DNA from: Nocardioides sp. TRM66260-LWL
GTDB lineage: Bacteria; Actinomycetota; Actinomycetes; Propionibacteriales; Nocardioidaceae
NCBI RefSeq assembly: GCF_020075545.1
Contig: NZ_JAIQZK010000003.1
Coordinates: 186,001-250,000, forward strand
Reading direction: 5' to 3'
Length of the DNA: 64,000 nucleotides
This document shows positions 35,635 to 44,439 of the stretch, one piece after another (position 1 is the stretch's first letter; each line of letters starts with the position of its first letter). A model generated the notes under the pieces. It made no database searches. It was not told where the DNA came from and saw nothing but the letters and a program-made list of their open reading frames with translations. The position numbers were made by a program, and so were the translations under genes.

Positions 35635-36293
35635 TCTGGCGTGTGCTCGCGGCCGTCGGGCCCTGGTGGTGGCGGCGCCTGCTGCTCACCCGGCTGCTCG
35701 GCTACGAGATCCACCCGACCGCCCGCATCGGGCTCGCGTGGTTCTACCCGCGGCACCTGGTGATGGGCCCCGGGGCGCGCGTCGGCCACCTCAACGTCGC
35801 GGTGCACCTCGACGAGGTGCGGCTCGGCGAGAACGCCACCATCGGCCGCTCGAACTGGGTCACCGGCTTCCCGAGCGGCACGGACTCCGCGCACTTCCGA
35901 CACCAGCCCGAGCGCCGCTCGACGCTGGTGGTGGGCGCCGAGAGCGCGATCACCAAGGGCCACCACCTCGACTGCACGAGCCCGATCGAGATCGGGTCGT
36001 TCGTCACGGTCGCCGGCTACCGCAGCGAGCTGCTGACCCACTCGATCGACATCGAGGCCGGACGCCAGCACAGCGCGCCGATCCGCATCGGCGACCGCTC
36101 CTTCGTCGGCACCGGCTGCCTGCTCCTCGGCGGCGCGACCCTGCCCGAGCGCAGCGTGCTCGCGGCGCGCTCGGTGCTCACCGAGGCGTTCGACGAGCCC
36201 CTCGGGCTGTACGGCGGCCAGCCGGCCCGGCGGCTCAAGGACATCCCGCCCGACGCGGGCTACCTCACCCGGACGCGCGGCTTCGTCGACTGA
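35631..36293 (+). CDS. Left-handed beta-helix acyltransferase
   Basis: A 220-residue protein of hexapeptide repeats (for example ARVGHLNVAVHL, ATIGRSNWV, SPIEIGSFVTVAG, IRIGDRSFVGTGC), typical of O-acetyltransferases that modify sugars. The loop with HSIDIEAGRQHSAPI supplies a likely catalytic His. The N-terminus is hydrophobic (PWWWRRLLLTRLLG) and may touch the membrane. The GTG overlaps the previous stop. Its 3' end overlaps the converging glycosyltransferase at 36265 by 29 bp. Confidence 0.85.
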   Translation: MIWRVLAAVGPWWWRRLLLTRLLGYEIHPTARIGLAWFYPRHLVMGPGARVGHLNVAVHLDEVRLGENATIGRSNWVTGFPSGTDSAHFRHQPERRSTLVVGAESAITKGHHLDCTSPIEIGSFVTVAGYRSELLTHSIDIEAGRQHSAPIRIGDRSFVGTGCLLLGGATLPERSVLAARSVLTEAFDEPLGLYGGQPARRLKDIPPDAGYLTRTRGFVD

Positions 36294-37497
36294 GGTCGAT
36301 CGCGGTGCGCAGGGCGTCGGCGGCCGGCGCCGCCACCCGGTCCCAGGCCAGCGCCTCGAGGGCCCCGCGCACGCGGGCGACCCGCTCGACCTCCGCGTCC
36401 GGGTCGACCACCGAGGCGGCCTCGACGAGGGCGGCCCACGCGGCGGGGTCGCGCCCGTCGCCGGCCGTCGAGCCGAGGACGCAGGCGTCCGCGGGCAGGA
36501 ACTCCGCCGCGCCGGTCGTGTCGGCGCACACCAGGTGGGCGCCGAGGGCGGCGCCCTCCATCGGCGCGTAGCCGAAGGACTCGATCGACGGGGCCAGGAG
36601 CACCGAGCTGCGCAGGTAGAGCTCGGTCAGCGCCTCGCGGCCGAGGATGCCGTGGTGGGTGACGAACGGCTTGGTGGCCAGCCAGTCGAGCACGCGCGGC
36701 GAGGACGGGCCGGCGACGTGCAGGTGGAAGGGGGCGCCGAGCCGCTCGACGGCCGCCACCGCGAGGTCGATGCCCTTGTAGGCGTCGGTGCGGCCGACGT
36801 AGGCGATGCGATGCCGCTCGCGCGCGGGCCGTCGGTCCGCGGGCGGCAGCGGGGGCGGGGTCGGCACGCCGAGCGGCGTGACGACGACGCGCTCGGGCGC
36901 GAAGCCGCGCTCGAGGAACGAGCGGCGGGCGACGTCGGAGTAGACCACGATCAGGTGGGCCCGCTCGTACTCCTCGGCGAGCACGTCGGCCACCGGGTCG
37001 GGCTTGTCGACGTGCGGGAAGTCGCCGACCGCGCCGGGGTCCCCCTCCAGCGCCGCGTGGTGCAGGTGGCGGCGCTCACACACCGCGACGCCGTCGAAGC
37101 CGGACCGCAGCGTCTCGACGCCGAGGCACTCGGCGAACTGGAACAGGTCCGGACGCGTGCCGCGCACCACGCGGGCCACCCGGCGCGACTGCGCCAGCAC
37201 CGAGCGGCGGTAGGTGCGCGCCGGGTCGAGTCGGCCGGTGCGGGCGCTGAGCGGCAGCAGGAACTGGGCCGCGCCGAGCCCGTGGACGTCCACGCCCGCC
37301 GGCTGCTCGACCACCCGGCGCTCTAGCAGGGCCCGCGCGCGCGGCGGCAGCGCGCGGGCCCGGCGCAGCTGCGCCGGGGTGACCTCGAACCGGCGCACCA
37401 GTGCGACGTCGTCGCACAGCGCGCCCATGGCCTCGAGCACGTGCCGGTAGTGGAAGACGTTGGTGGCGTAGAGGCCGCGCAGCGGCTCGCTCGTCAT
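36265..37497 (-). CDS. Glycosyltransferase family 4 protein
   Basis: A 410-residue GT-B enzyme beginning MTSEPLRGLYATNVFHYRHV. The donor domain includes IAYVGRTDAYKGIDLAVAAVERL, FHLHVAGPSS and APSIESFGYAPMEGAALGAHLV (E-x7-E). The protein is encoded against the direction of the surrounding genes and overlaps the 3' end of the acyltransferase gene. A GGAG sequence 5 bp before the ATG supports the start. Donor and acceptor unknown. Confidence 0.87.
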   Translation of the reverse strand: MTSEPLRGLYATNVFHYRHVLEAMGALCDDVALVRRFEVTPAQLRRARALPPRARALLERRVVEQPAGVDVHGLGAAQFLLPLSARTGRLDPARTYRRSVLAQSRRVARVVRGTRPDLFQFAECLGVETLRSGFDGVAVCERRHLHHAALEGDPGAVGDFPHVDKPDPVADVLAEEYERAHLIVVYSDVARRSFLERGFAPERVVVTPLGVPTPPPLPPADRRPARERHRIAYVGRTDAYKGIDLAVAAVERLGAPFHLHVAGPSSPRVLDWLATKPFVTHHGILGREALTELYLRSSVLLAPSIESFGYAPMEGAALGAHLVCADTTGAAEFLPADACVLGSTAGDGRDPAAWAALVEAASVVDPDAEVERVARVRGALEALAWDRVAAPAADALRTAIDLSRRSRASG

Positions 37498-37642
37498 GAC
37501 GCTCCGGTTCGGCTCGGGGAGGGATCGCCCCAGGGTAGGGCCGGCGATGCCCGGTCGGCGCCGATTCGACGGACCGTCCGCGCTCGTCGCCGGACCGTGG
37601 GAGCCTGACCCCTGCTCCTCCCCGGTCGTCCACAGGAACGCC

Positions 37643-38704
37643 ATGCGCCTGCTCCTCCAGCATCCCCACGCCGCTGACGAGATCAGCGGCGTCCTCACCT
37701 ACGTGCACGAGATCGGCGCGGCCCTGCGCCGTGCGTCCGGCTGCGAGGTCGAGCTGATCTCGACCGCCGCGTCGTCGCGCTCGGAGCAGTGGCGTGCGAT
37801 CGGTCGCGCGGACGCGGTCCACATGAACAGCAACGATCCGGTCTTCGCGCTGCTGTGCCGTCTGCGGCGCCGACGCGTGGTGCTGAAGCTGCACTACCAC
37901 GTGTTCCAGTCGACCCACGACCGCTGCGAGCCCCTGCCCTGGGGGCGCAGCGTGCGACGCGAGGTGCGCTTCGTCGCGGCCAAGAGCGGCCTCGGCTCTC
38001 GGTACTTCTGGGAGACGATGGTGCGGCTCGTCGCGCGGTTCGTGGCGATCGGTCTGGCGCACGACGTCCGTGCGTGCAGCCGCTTCCTCGCCGCGAGCAC
38101 CGGGCTGCGGCGGGTGGTCGGCGAGGACTACCCCATGGCGATCGGCACGGATCCGGTGCCGCCGCCCGGCGAGCCCACCTTCCTGTTCCTCGGTCGCCTC
38201 GCGCCCGACAAGGGCTGCGACCTGCTGATCGCCGCGGCCGCGCGCCTGCACGACGAGGGTCTGGCGGCCCGGTTCGTCGTCGCGGGCGACGGACCGGAGC
38301 GCGCGGCGCTCGAGGCGGGGGCGGCGGCCCTCCCGGCGGGCACGGTGCGGTTCCTGGGCCGACGTCCGCCGGAGGAGGTGCCCCACCTGGTCGACGCGTG
38401 CACGGCGGTGGTGCAGCCGGCCCGGTGGGAGGAGCCGGCGGGGTTCACGCCGCTCGAGGCGGCGGCCCGGGGTCGGCCGACGGTCGCCGCTCGCATCGGC
38501 GGCCTGCCGGAGACCGCCGGGCCGGCGGGGTACCTCGTCGAGCCGGAGGACGTCGACGCGCTCGCGTCGCGGCTCCGGTCGATCGTCCTGGACCCTGCGG
38601 AGGCCGCGCGGCGAGGAGTCGCGGCCCGGGAGCACCTGCGGGTCGCGTTCGATCCCGACGCCGCCGCCCGCCGGCTGCTGTCGGCGCTCACCCCGGCCGG
38701 CTGA
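37643..38704 (+). CDS. Glycosyltransferase family 4 protein
   Basis: A 353-residue GT-B enzyme. N-terminal part: MRLLLQHPHAADEISGVLTYVHEI. C-terminal donor domain: FLFLGRLAPDKGCDLLIAAAARL, VVAGDGPERAALE, then QPARWEEPAGFTPLEAAARGRPTVA with the E-x7-E spacing (EEPAGFTPLE). The ATG is preceded by AGGA. It lies alone between the divergent GT4 at 36265 and the GT2 gene at 38811. Confidence 0.88.
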   Translation: MRLLLQHPHAADEISGVLTYVHEIGAALRRASGCEVELISTAASSRSEQWRAIGRADAVHMNSNDPVFALLCRLRRRRVVLKLHYHVFQSTHDRCEPLPWGRSVRREVRFVAAKSGLGSRYFWETMVRLVARFVAIGLAHDVRACSRFLAASTGLRRVVGEDYPMAIGTDPVPPPGEPTFLFLGRLAPDKGCDLLIAAAARLHDEGLAARFVVAGDGPERAALEAGAAALPAGTVRFLGRRPPEEVPHLVDACTAVVQPARWEEPAGFTPLEAAARGRPTVAARIGGLPETAGPAGYLVEPEDVDALASRLRSIVLDPAEAARRGVAAREHLRVAFDPDAAARRLLSALTPAG

Positions 38705-38810
38705 GTCGCGGACGGGCGGGTCCGGATTGCGCGGATCGCCCCGGCGCTCCCGCGGTCTGTGGGACGCTGGAGCCGCACGTCCGGTCCCCCGAAGCGAGGC
38801 CCTCTCCGCT

Positions 38811-39650
38811 GTGTCAGCCCTCCCCGTCCTCCCGCCGATCCCGGTCAGCGTCGTCGTCATCACCAAGGACGAGGAGCGCGCCATCCACCGCTGCATCAGC
38901 TCGCTGGGCGCCTACGCCGAGGTCTTCGTCGTCGACTCGCACAGCGCCGACCGCACGGCCGAGCTGGCGACGGCAGCCGGCGCGACCGTCGTCCCGTTCA
39001 CCTGGGACGGGCGCTACCCGAAGAAGAAGCAGTGGGCGCTGGAGAACCTCCCGCTGGCCCACGACTGGGTGCTCTACCTCGACGGCGACGAGTACGTGAC
39101 GCCCGAGTTCGACGAGGAGGTGCGGCGCGTCGTCGCCGCGCCCGAGCACGCCGCGTACGACGTGCCGCTCGACTACGTCTTCCTCGGCCGCACGCTGCGC
39201 CACGGCCACAAGGTGCGCAAGCGGGTGCTCTTCGACCGCCGGCGCTGCGCCTGGGAGCCGCTCGACGACCTCTCCGTCGAGCGGCCCTTCGAGATGGAGC
39301 TGCACGTGCAGCCGACGGTGGCGGGCACGATCGGCGTCACCGACCGCAGCATCGTCCACGACGACCTCGAGCCCCTGACGCACTACTTCGACCGGCACAA
39401 CCGCTACTCCGACTGGGAGGCCGTGCTGCGGCAGAAGGCCGAGCGGGCCGACGCCGTCGAGCGCACCGCCCGCGGCAAGCTCTGGGCGAAGGTGCCCTTC
39501 AAGCCGCTGGTGTTCTTCCTGTTCTCGTTCGTGGCCCGGCAGGGCTTCCGCGACGGCTCCGCCGGGTTCCACTACGCGCTGGCGAACAGCTTCTACTACT
39601 GGCAGATCGGGCTGAAGACGCGCCAGCTGCGCGACGGCGCCGCACCGTGA
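38811..39650 (+). CDS. Glycosyltransferase family 2 protein (WaaE-like)
   Basis: A 279-residue GT-A enzyme. It begins PVSVVVITKDEERAIHRCI, has the nucleotide-binding DSHSADRTAELA and the metal-binding DGDEYV (DxD-like), and contains WDGRYPKKKQWALENL. That block resembles glycosyltransferases of the WaaE/KdtX type that decorate lipid-linked cores. The C-terminal segment FKPLVFFLFSFVARQGFRDG may associate with the membrane. It starts with GTG, and its stop overlaps the following GTG (GTGA), opening an operon that runs to 43154. Confidence 0.87.
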   Translation: MSALPVLPPIPVSVVVITKDEERAIHRCISSLGAYAEVFVVDSHSADRTAELATAAGATVVPFTWDGRYPKKKQWALENLPLAHDWVLYLDGDEYVTPEFDEEVRRVVAAPEHAAYDVPLDYVFLGRTLRHGHKVRKRVLFDRRRCAWEPLDDLSVERPFEMELHVQPTVAGTIGVTDRSIVHDDLEPLTHYFDRHNRYSDWEAVLRQKAERADAVERTARGKLWAKVPFKPLVFFLFSFVARQGFRDGSAGFHYALANSFYYWQIGLKTRQLRDGAAP

Positions 39651-40801
39651 GGATCCTCCAGGTGATCGCCTCGGTCGCTCGCTCCGACGGGGGCCCGACC
39701 ACCGGCTGCCTGGCCCTGCACCACGCGCTGCTGGACCATGCGCACTCGGTCGTGCTCGCCACCGACGCCGACGGGCCGACCGGACGGCTGTCCGCCACCG
39801 AGCGCGCGGAGATCGCCGCGGCGTACCCCCAGGTCGCGGTGTACCCCCGCAGCCGGCCGCTGCGGCTCAAGGCGTCGTGGGCCCAGGCGTGGGCGGTGCT
39901 CCGCACCGGGCGGCGCTGCGACGTCGTCCACCTCCACGGCCTCTACCTCGCCCACACCGTGTGGGCCTGGCTCGCGGCGGTGATCTGGCGTCGTCCGCTC
40001 GTCGTCCAGCCGCACGGCGTCCTCGAGCCGTACCAGCGCGCTTTCGGCGTGCGGCACAAGCGCGTGTGGGACACCGTCGTCGGGCGACGGATCGTGCGGC
40101 GCGCAGGGCTCCTGGTCGCGGCCTCGGCCAGCGAGGCCGCGCACCTGGCCGCGCTCTACCCGGAGGTGCCGCGCGTGGTCATGCCGCTCGGCGTCGCCGA
40201 CGTGCAGCCGACGCCGCCCGACGCCGCGCTCGCCGCCCGGCTGCGGCCGTGGCTGGACGCGCCCGCGGAGGAGCGGGTGGTCTTCCTGGGCCGGCTGGCG
40301 GTGAAGAAGCAGCCCGACCTGCTGGTGCGCGCGTGGGCCGCCGTCGGGCGCGGCACGCTGCTGGTCGTCGGGCCGGAGGAGGACTGGACGGTCGCCGACC
40401 TGGAGGCGCTCGCCGCCGAGGCCGGCGCGTCCCGCGTCGTCGTCGCGCCGGCGGTCGACGCCGCCACCGGCGCCTGGCTGCTGGAGCAGGCGGCGATCTT
40501 CGTCCTGCCCTCGCTGAACGAGAACTTCGCGATCGCGGTCGGCGAGGCGATGGTGCGCGGCTGCGCGGTCGTCACCACCACCGAGACGGCGGCCGGTGAG
40601 CACGTCGTCGCCGCCGGCGCGGGCACGGTGCTGCGGGAGGTCGACGAGCGGAGCGTCGCCGCGGCGATCGACGCGCTGCTGGCCGACCCGGACGCGGCCC
40701 GTCGTGCCGGCGCGGCCGGTGCCGCGTACGCCCGCGAGCACCTCACCTGGGACGCCGCCGCCCGGATCCTGCTGGCGGCCGTCGGGAGGGCCGTCCCGTG
40801 A
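39647..40801 (+). CDS. Glycosyltransferase family 4 protein
   Basis: A 384-residue GT-B enzyme. The N-terminus VRILQVIASVARSDGGPTTGC has the glycine-rich acceptor loop. The donor domain shows VVFLGRLAVKKQPDLLVRAW, LLVVGPEEDWTVAD and LPSLNENFAIAVGEAMVRGCAVV, with the second Glu of E-x7-E intact (ENFAIAVGE). VQPHGVLEPYQRAFGVRHKR is common in exopolysaccharide transferases. It overlaps both neighbours by 4 bp. Sugar specificity is unknown. Confidence 0.88.
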   Translation: MRILQVIASVARSDGGPTTGCLALHHALLDHAHSVVLATDADGPTGRLSATERAEIAAAYPQVAVYPRSRPLRLKASWAQAWAVLRTGRRCDVVHLHGLYLAHTVWAWLAAVIWRRPLVVQPHGVLEPYQRAFGVRHKRVWDTVVGRRIVRRAGLLVAASASEAAHLAALYPEVPRVVMPLGVADVQPTPPDAALAARLRPWLDAPAEERVVFLGRLAVKKQPDLLVRAWAAVGRGTLLVVGPEEDWTVADLEALAAEAGASRVVVAPAVDAATGAWLLEQAAIFVLPSLNENFAIAVGEAMVRGCAVVTTTETAAGEHVVAAGAGTVLREVDERSVAAAIDALLADPDAARRAGAAGAAYAREHLTWDAAARILLAAVGRAVP

Positions 40802-42141
40802 GGACGGCCGTCTCCGGCTGGCTCGAGCGACGCCGCGACCTGATCCGGCGCGCGGTGGCGACCTTCACGCAGGAGTCGGCGTCCACGGCGGTCGTCGGCA
40901 TCACGGGACTGCTGATCGTGCACGAGCTCCCGAAGGAGCAGTACGCGATGTACACGTTCCTGGTCTCCACCGCGATCCTCCTCGTGGGGATCACCGACCT
41001 CGGCCTCGTCTACTGCGCCCTGCCGATCGTCGGCACACGGGCGGACGACCGCAGGTGGGTCGTCGCGGTGTGTCGCCGGATCTACCAGAAGCGCTGGATC
41101 CTCTTCAGCGTCGGCGTCCCCGCCGTGACGGCCTATGCGGTGATCAGCATGCGTCGTCACGACTGGACCCAATGGTGGTTCGTGGTGGCCCTCGCGCTGA
41201 CCGCGGCCTGGGCGTGGACGATGCTGACCCAGCAGTTCACCGGCGAGATCCTCGGGATCACCCAGTCCATCCGGGTGCTGAATCGCGCGGGCTGGGCGCA
41301 GACGGCGTCGCGTGCCGTGCTCATCTGCCTCGCCCTGCTGCCGTGGTGGGGCGATCTGCGGCTGGCCCTGCTCATGGGCTCGGCCGTCGTCGCGACGGCC
41401 CTGGCGGTCGCGATCCATCGCCGGCACATCCGGGGCTTCGGCCCGATCCCGGACGCGAGCCCGGAGGAGCGGCGCGCGATCGACCGTCGGGTCGTGGAGA
41501 TCGTGCGGCCGCTGATCGTCCCCGGCGTCTACTACCAGCTCCAGGGCTACGTCACGGTCCTGCTGGCGACGATGGCGGGGACGGCCTCCGTCGTCGCCGA
41601 CGTGGGCGCTCTGGGGCGCCTCGCCATGCTCCTCATCATCGTCGACCGCGTGCTCAGCGTGCTGCTGATGCCGCGCCTCGCGCGGTGCACGACCGCGGAG
41701 CAGTTCGACCGACTCACGCGCTTCGGTCTCGGCGTCTACGCGCTCACGCTCGTCCTCGCCACAGGCTCCGCGCTGGCCTTCCCCCAGCTGTGGCTCCTGC
41801 TGATCGGCGGGCAGTACGCCAACGCCTCGGGGCTGATCTGGATCGCCGTCCTCAGCACGGTCCTCTACTTCTTCACCGGCTTCCTGTTCCGCGTGCTGAT
41901 GACCCGAGGATTCAGTCAGGGTCAGTTCGTCAACATCCTCTTCGCGGTCGGATCGCAGGTGATCGCGATCGCGGTCGTGGGCGTCGACACGACACGGGGC
42001 GTGATCGTGACAGGTCTCGCCAGCGCGATCGGACAGACCACCTTCCAGCTGATCCAGCTCGTCCGCATGCGCCGTCGTGAGATCCGGACCGTCCTGAGCG
42101 ACGGCAGCGGAGACAGCCGAGATCTCGAGGTCCTGCGGTGA
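40798..42141 (+). CDS. Polysaccharide flippase (Wzx-like)
   Basis: A 447-residue membrane protein with about 12 helices, of the MOP-superfamily O-antigen flippase type. It would move the lipid-linked repeat unit across the membrane. Features include TQESASTAVVGITGLLIVHELPKEQYAMYTF at the N-terminus, a long cytoplasmic loop after HRRHIRGFG, and LPQLW-type late helices (FPQLWLLLIGGQYANASGLIWIAVL). It starts at a GTG overlapping the GT4 stop. Codon choice is less GC-biased than in the housekeeping genes, which could mean transfer. Moderately sure: family assignment by topology and weak motifs. Confidence 0.82.
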   Translation: MRTAVSGWLERRRDLIRRAVATFTQESASTAVVGITGLLIVHELPKEQYAMYTFLVSTAILLVGITDLGLVYCALPIVGTRADDRRWVVAVCRRIYQKRWILFSVGVPAVTAYAVISMRRHDWTQWWFVVALALTAAWAWTMLTQQFTGEILGITQSIRVLNRAGWAQTASRAVLICLALLPWWGDLRLALLMGSAVVATALAVAIHRRHIRGFGPIPDASPEERRAIDRRVVEIVRPLIVPGVYYQLQGYVTVLLATMAGTASVVADVGALGRLAMLLIIVDRVLSVLLMPRLARCTTAEQFDRLTRFGLGVYALTLVLATGSALAFPQLWLLLIGGQYANASGLIWIAVLSTVLYFFTGFLFRVLMTRGFSQGQFVNILFAVGSQVIAIAVVGVDTTRGVIVTGLASAIGQTTFQLIQLVRMRRREIRTVLSDGSGDSRDLEVLR

Positions 42142-43154
42142 CCCCTGCCCGTCAGCCCCGGAGGCTCATGCTCGTGCCCCTCCACCCTGAGCACCCCGAG
42201 GGGCTGAACTGCCACGCCTGGTGGACGCGCGAGATCGGTGCCGCTCCACGCGACGGCCGACCGGCGGTGGAGATCACCGAGGTCGCCGTCGACGCCGACG
42301 CGATCCTCCTTCTCGACAACCACGCCACCATGTTCGGTGAGCGTGCTGTCCGCCATCCACTCCGGCGGCTCCACCCCGACAAGGCGTTCCTCTACCACGA
42401 CGGCGATCACGTCATGCCCCTCGTCCCTGGGCTCTATCCCTCGCTCCGGGCGAGCGAGGCGACGGTGCAGAACGCGCTCGCGGCGCCGTACTTCGCGCGG
42501 CTGGACCAGCACGAGCAGGTCCGTGCCGCCGGATACGACGAGGACGTCGAGCGGAGTCTCCTCTTCTCGTTCGCCGGCGCAGTCAACTGCGACGTGCGTG
42601 CTCGGATGTTCGAGGCCCTGGCCGGCGATGCTCGCGGCCGGCTGGTCGACTCCACCGGGTCCGACGGCTGGCGGCTGAGCGGCGCGGAGCGAGTCGATTA
42701 CCAGCGACGCTTCGCCGACCTCGTGCGGCGGTCGCGCTTCGTCCTGGCACCGCGTGGGATCGGGCCTTCGACCTATCGCCTCTACGAGGCGATGGAGATG
42801 GGTCGGCCGGCCGTCGTCCTCAGCGACGACTGGACTCCGCCGCCGTTCATCGACTGGGAGGCGTTCCTGGTGCGCGTGCCCGAGTCGCGAGTGGCCGAGG
42901 TCCCGCGCCTGATCGAGGACCTCGACGACCTCGCGATGGGAGCGGCGGCCCGTCGCGAGTGGGAGCGATGGTGCGGCGGCTCCGGAGCCGTGGACTGGCT
43001 GGCCGCTGCGGTCGATCGGCTCCTGGACGGCTCGTCGGCTCGCCGCCCCGCTCGCTCGGCCTACGGGCGGCTGCTGCGGGCTCCCGAGAGACGGACCGAG
43101 TACGTGCGCCACTGTGCCCGGACGGTGCGCAGGCGGTTCGAGCGGAGCGAGTGA
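42138..43154 (+). CDS. Exostosin-like glycosyltransferase
   Basis: A 338-residue protein. FVLAPRGIGPSTYRLYEAMEMGRPAVVLSDDW matches the exostosin (GT47) C-terminal block, in which a conserved Glu contacts the nucleotide sugar. The N-terminal part (AILLLDNHATMFG, KAFLYHDGDHVMPLVPGLYPSL) fits a GT-B half. Bacterial exostosin-like genes are uncommon but do occur in capsule loci. The GTG overlaps the flippase stop. It ends the 38811-43154 operon; a 91-bp gap follows. Confidence 0.8.
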   Translation: MTPARQPRRLMLVPLHPEHPEGLNCHAWWTREIGAAPRDGRPAVEITEVAVDADAILLLDNHATMFGERAVRHPLRRLHPDKAFLYHDGDHVMPLVPGLYPSLRASEATVQNALAAPYFARLDQHEQVRAAGYDEDVERSLLFSFAGAVNCDVRARMFEALAGDARGRLVDSTGSDGWRLSGAERVDYQRRFADLVRRSRFVLAPRGIGPSTYRLYEAMEMGRPAVVLSDDWTPPPFIDWEAFLVRVPESRVAEVPRLIEDLDDLAMGAAARREWERWCGGSGAVDWLAAAVDRLLDGSSARRPARSAYGRLLRAPERRTEYVRHCARTVRRRFERSE

Positions 43155-43233
43155 CCAGCCTCGGCGGTGCACCGCCCTCCCCGGAAGCGTCTGCTGGGCG
43201 CGGCGACGTCCGGCGATCGGGGCGGTGAGCGTC

Positions 43234-43239
43234 CACACT
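43234..43239 (+). promoter_or_regulatory. Candidate -10 element for the PP-loop gene
   Basis: CACACT ends 6 bp before the GTG at 43246, a weaker match to the leaderless pattern. Confidence 0.35.
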
Positions 43240-43245
43240 GGGCGT

Positions 43246-44439
43246 GTGAGCCAGCGCGCCCCCCGGGTCGACATCCGTCCCCAGCCGCCCGCCGTGGAGG
43301 GCGGCGAGCTCGTCTGGCGCTCCCGTGCGGTGCTGGACGACGTCGAGCGCGAGCTCTGGTTCGCGCGGCCGGCCGCCGACGTCCCGGCGGAGGGCGCGGA
43401 GCGACGGGCGCTCGCCGACGCCCACCTGCTCGGCTGGCTGATGCACGCCATGCGGGCCGGTCTGCCGGTGCACGTCCACGGCCCGGTCTCCGCGCGTCTG
43501 CTGCGCGGGCTGGAGGAGTGGCAGGAGGCCTGGGCGCTGTGGCGACCGGAGGTCTACCGCGCCGTGACGATCACCGCCGACGAGGTCGTCGAGCCGGCCG
43601 GGCCGGGGCCGTCGGACGTCGTGGTCGCCTTCTCCGGTGGCGTCGACGCCTCGTTCACCGTGCACCGTCACCTGACCGGCGCCGCGGGTCGTCGCACCGT
43701 GCCGCTTCGCACGGCGCTGATGGTGCACGGCTTCGACGTCCCCCTCGACCGGCCCGACGACTTCGAGCGCGCGGTGCACCGGGCGGGTCTCCTGCTGGCC
43801 GGCACCGGTCTGCGCCTGACGACCCTGCGCACCAACGTGCGCGACCACACCGTCGACTGGGAGGACGAGCACGGCCTGGCGCTCGCCGCGACCCTCGGCC
43901 TGCTGGCCGACGAGCACGGCGTCGGGCTGATCGCCTCCAGCGGCTCCTACGACGAGCTGGAGGTCCCCTGGGGGAGCAGCGTGATCATCGATCACCACCT
44001 CTCCGGCGCCCTCGAGATCCGCAACGACTCCTCGGGCCTGGGCCGGGTCGCCAAGATCGACGCGCTGGCGCGGTGGGAGGCCGCCACCCGCCACGTGCGG
44101 GTCTGCTGGAAGCAGGTTGGTGCGGGCGCCAACTGCGGCGCGTGTCCGAAGTGCCTCCGCACCCACGTCACCTTCCTGCTCGCCGGCGCGCCCGCGCTGG
44201 AGGCCTTCCCGGAGATCGATCCGCGGCGCGTCGCCCGGGTGCGCATGGGCGGCTGGATCGAGTGGGAGCTGTGGCGGCTGGCGACCGTCGAGATCCGTCG
44301 GCGCGGTCTGCGCGACCCGTGGGCGCGGGCCGCCGTCAGGGCGGTGCGGCGCAACCGCCTGCTCCTCCCCGCGGAGTCCGCGGTGCGGCCGCTCGTCCGC
44401 GGTCTCCGGGCTCGCCGGGCCGCCCGCTCAGCGATCTGA
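43246..44439 (+). CDS. QueC-like PP-loop ATPase of unknown function
   Basis: A 397-residue protein. Residues 1-120 match nothing I recognise. A PP-loop ATP-pyrophosphatase domain follows, with SGGVDASFT at 130-138. The later region carries a cysteine set C287-x9-C297-x2-C300-x2-C303 (VCWK, then NCGACPKCLR), the zinc-site spacing of QueC-type enzymes. QueC makes preQ0, but no queuosine genes are here, and the neighbours are all polysaccharide genes. An adenylating or amide-forming step on a sugar acid or carrier is possible. It overlaps the converging pyruvyltransferase by 12 bp. Confidence 0.75.
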   Translation: MSQRAPRVDIRPQPPAVEGGELVWRSRAVLDDVERELWFARPAADVPAEGAERRALADAHLLGWLMHAMRAGLPVHVHGPVSARLLRGLEEWQEAWALWRPEVYRAVTITADEVVEPAGPGPSDVVVAFSGGVDASFTVHRHLTGAAGRRTVPLRTALMVHGFDVPLDRPDDFERAVHRAGLLLAGTGLRLTTLRTNVRDHTVDWEDEHGLALAATLGLLADEHGVGLIASSGSYDELEVPWGSSVIIDHHLSGALEIRNDSSGLGRVAKIDALARWEAATRHVRVCWKQVGAGANCGACPKCLRTHVTFLLAGAPALEAFPEIDPRRVARVRMGGWIEWELWRLATVEIRRRGLRDPWARAAVRAVRRNRLLLPAESAVRPLVRGLRARRAARSAI

